Of a DNA stretch of 64,000 bases, positions 62,862-64,000 are shown in pieces. Position numbers and translations under genes: made by a program. Positions within the stretch are counted from its first letter, which is position 1, and each line of letters opens with the position of its first letter. Location: the NCBI GenBank assembly GCA_050246115.1, contig JBFWWP010000009.1, forward strand, positions 99,517-163,516, in the 5' to 3' direction. The notes beneath the pieces were generated by a model. The model saw only the letters and a list, made by a program, of their open reading frames with translations. It had not been told where the DNA came from and did no database searches. Origin of the DNA: JBFWWP01 sp050246115 (GTDB taxonomy: Bacteria > Planctomycetota > UBA8108 > UBA1146 > JAJFFE01).

Positions 62862-64000
62862 ATGCTCAGGCTCGTTCGTGCAGCCCTCCCCATTTTGACG
62901 CTGCTCGTGGTCACCAACCTGGCCCAGGGTCAGTACATTGCGCTCCCCATCCTCAGCGACGGCGACAACAACCCGGACGCGCTCGGAATCGTCGACAACG
63001 TCACCCTGGCAAACCAGTCCGGCAACGGGTTGGTCGCTTTCGAGGGTGACGACGAGGGCACCGCTCTCGGTGAGGAGTTCATCTTCGTTTCGAACGCGGT
63101 GAACCAGATCCTGATCCGCGACGGGGCGATCATCGCCGGGCCGGGCGTGGCGCTCGACGTCATCACGGCGTTCTCGTCGTACCGCCATGTCGACAGTGCC
63201 GGCAACGTCGTGTTCGACGGCGCGCTCACGGGTGCACTCGACGTGATCTGCCGCAACGATGTCGCGATCCTCGTCGAGGGCGGTGCGTCCCCCATCGGTG
63301 GCGCCACCTATGCCACTTTCGAGAACCCCTGCATGAGCGACGCCGGCGACATTTTCGTCGAGTCCGACCTCAGCACGACCACCCAAGACGAAGTGATCGT
63401 CTTCGTTCCGTTCGGCGGCGCGGCGAGCATCCTCGCCATGAACGGGGCTGGGTCGCTGTTCCAGGAAGGCACACTGATCATCGGCGGCCCCCTCGACGCC
63501 GAGTCGTGGGACGACGTGGGAGCGTTTCTCAACGAGACGTGCAACAGCTTGGGCACCTTCATCGTCGAAGGGGAACTCGAGGGCGCGCTGGCCGCGAACG
63601 AGTGCGTCGTTCGCAAGCAAGTTGGCGTGGACTACGAACTGCTGCTCCGCGAGGGCGACCTGGTGACTTCGCCGATCGATGGCGCGGTCCCGTTCGAAGC
63701 GGTGACCGAGGTGTCCCTCGCCGACGGTAACAACAACTGGGCCATCCGCGGCGACCTGCTCGACTCCGTGGTCACCACCGCGCGCGACAACGTCGTCATC
63801 GCCGACGTCGGGGCCGGTCTCCAAGTCATCGCGCAGGAGGGCCAGGATATCTCGGTCGAAACCGGGATCACCGGCACCACGCTCGGCGCGATCAGCGCCG
63901 CGCAGGTGAACACCGCGGGCACGGTCGTCATCCTCGCCACGGTGAACGATGACGGCATCAACCTGCCGCCGTACGACGAGGCCATTTTCACGTGGAGCGC
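62862..64000 (+). CDS. secreted beta-repeat protein, truncated by the window end
   Basis: At least 379 aa and open at 64000. ATG at 62862 with AAGGAG 9 nt upstream. Signal peptide LRLVRAALPILTLLVVTNLAQG, then repeats of about 50 residues pairing statements such as NNPDALGIVDNVTLANQSG, VTTARDNVVIADVGAGLQV and ILATVNDDGINLPPYDEA. This pattern of alternating value and default strands is common in planctomycete DUF-type exported proteins. A dockerin-like C-terminus may lie beyond the window. Confidence 0.8.
   Translation, partial: MLRLVRAALPILTLLVVTNLAQGQYIALPILSDGDNNPDALGIVDNVTLANQSGNGLVAFEGDDEGTALGEEFIFVSNAVNQILIRDGAIIAGPGVALDVITAFSSYRHVDSAGNVVFDGALTGALDVICRNDVAILVEGGASPIGGATYATFENPCMSDAGDIFVESDLSTTTQDEVIVFVPFGGAASILAMNGAGSLFQEGTLIIGGPLDAESWDDVGAFLNETCNSLGTFIVEGELEGALAANECVVRKQVGVDYELLLREGDLVTSPIDGAVPFEAVTEVSLADGNNNWAIRGDLLDSVVTTARDNVVIADVGAGLQVIAQEGQDISVETGITGTTLGAISAAQVNTAGTVVILATVNDDGINLPPYDEAIFTWS

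Overview
The window is a high-GC bacterial chromosome segment with about 50 genes on both strands, generally tightly packed. The best guess at the source is a Planctomycetota-like bacterium. Reasons: two secreted proteins end in dockerin/EF-hand repeats of the kind common in that phylum, there are several other secreted orphan proteins, a fused GldF-GldG gene sits with a DUF4340 gene, and a RAYT transposase occurs with REP-like repeats. This is inference; no rRNA or ribosomal protein gene is present to settle it.

Layout. 1-173: short tandem repeats. 174-3549 (-): ribose-type sugar ABC importer. 4166-11121 (+): complete Na+-translocating NADH:quinone reductase operon nqrABCDEF followed by apbE, the flavin transferase that loads NqrB and NqrC. 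11183-13618 (-): a large fused FAD oxidoreductase / membrane ferredoxin protein. 13753-26327: phosphate and polyphosphate block (phoB-phoR-phoU, SixA-like phosphatase, ppk1, Ppx/GppA, CHAD protein), interrupted by two secreted proteins and ending in a shikimate kinase-like protein that has lost its P-loop. 26874-27647: perfect 387-bp tandem duplication ahead of a cohesin/dockerin-type secreted protein. 28649-29782: RAYT transposase and REP-like sequence. 30080-34573: MltA lytic transglycosylase, permuted aconitase-family enzyme, secreted orphan. 34708-38216: pseudopilin/PilX cluster. 38413-44359 (-): gliding-type ABC exporter cluster. 44967-47119 (-): archaeal-type GAPDH homologue and a thioredoxin-like lipoprotein with an in-frame UGA. 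47377-50262: gcvP. 50326-55455: ferredoxin reductase-like protein, pseudouridine synthase, SprA-like protein, B3/B4 domain protein, small lipoprotein, metallophosphoesterase. 55661-61448: secreted orphan, TPR protein and boxC-boxB of aerobic benzoyl-CoA degradation. 61683-64000: CysQ/IMPase-like phosphatase and a secreted protein cut by the window end.

The most notable observation is the thioredoxin-like gene at 46445-47119. Its reading frame is interrupted by a single UGA exactly where the first cysteine of a CxxC motif should be (U-A-G-C), followed at once by a bacterial SECIS-like hairpin with a GGU-containing apical loop. It is a strong candidate for an unannotated selenoprotein. Other points of interest are the degenerate shikimate kinase homologue, the fused flavin/ferredoxin protein beside nqr-apbE, a 40/42-identical dispersed repeat found just downstream of two unrelated genes, and the 387-bp duplication.
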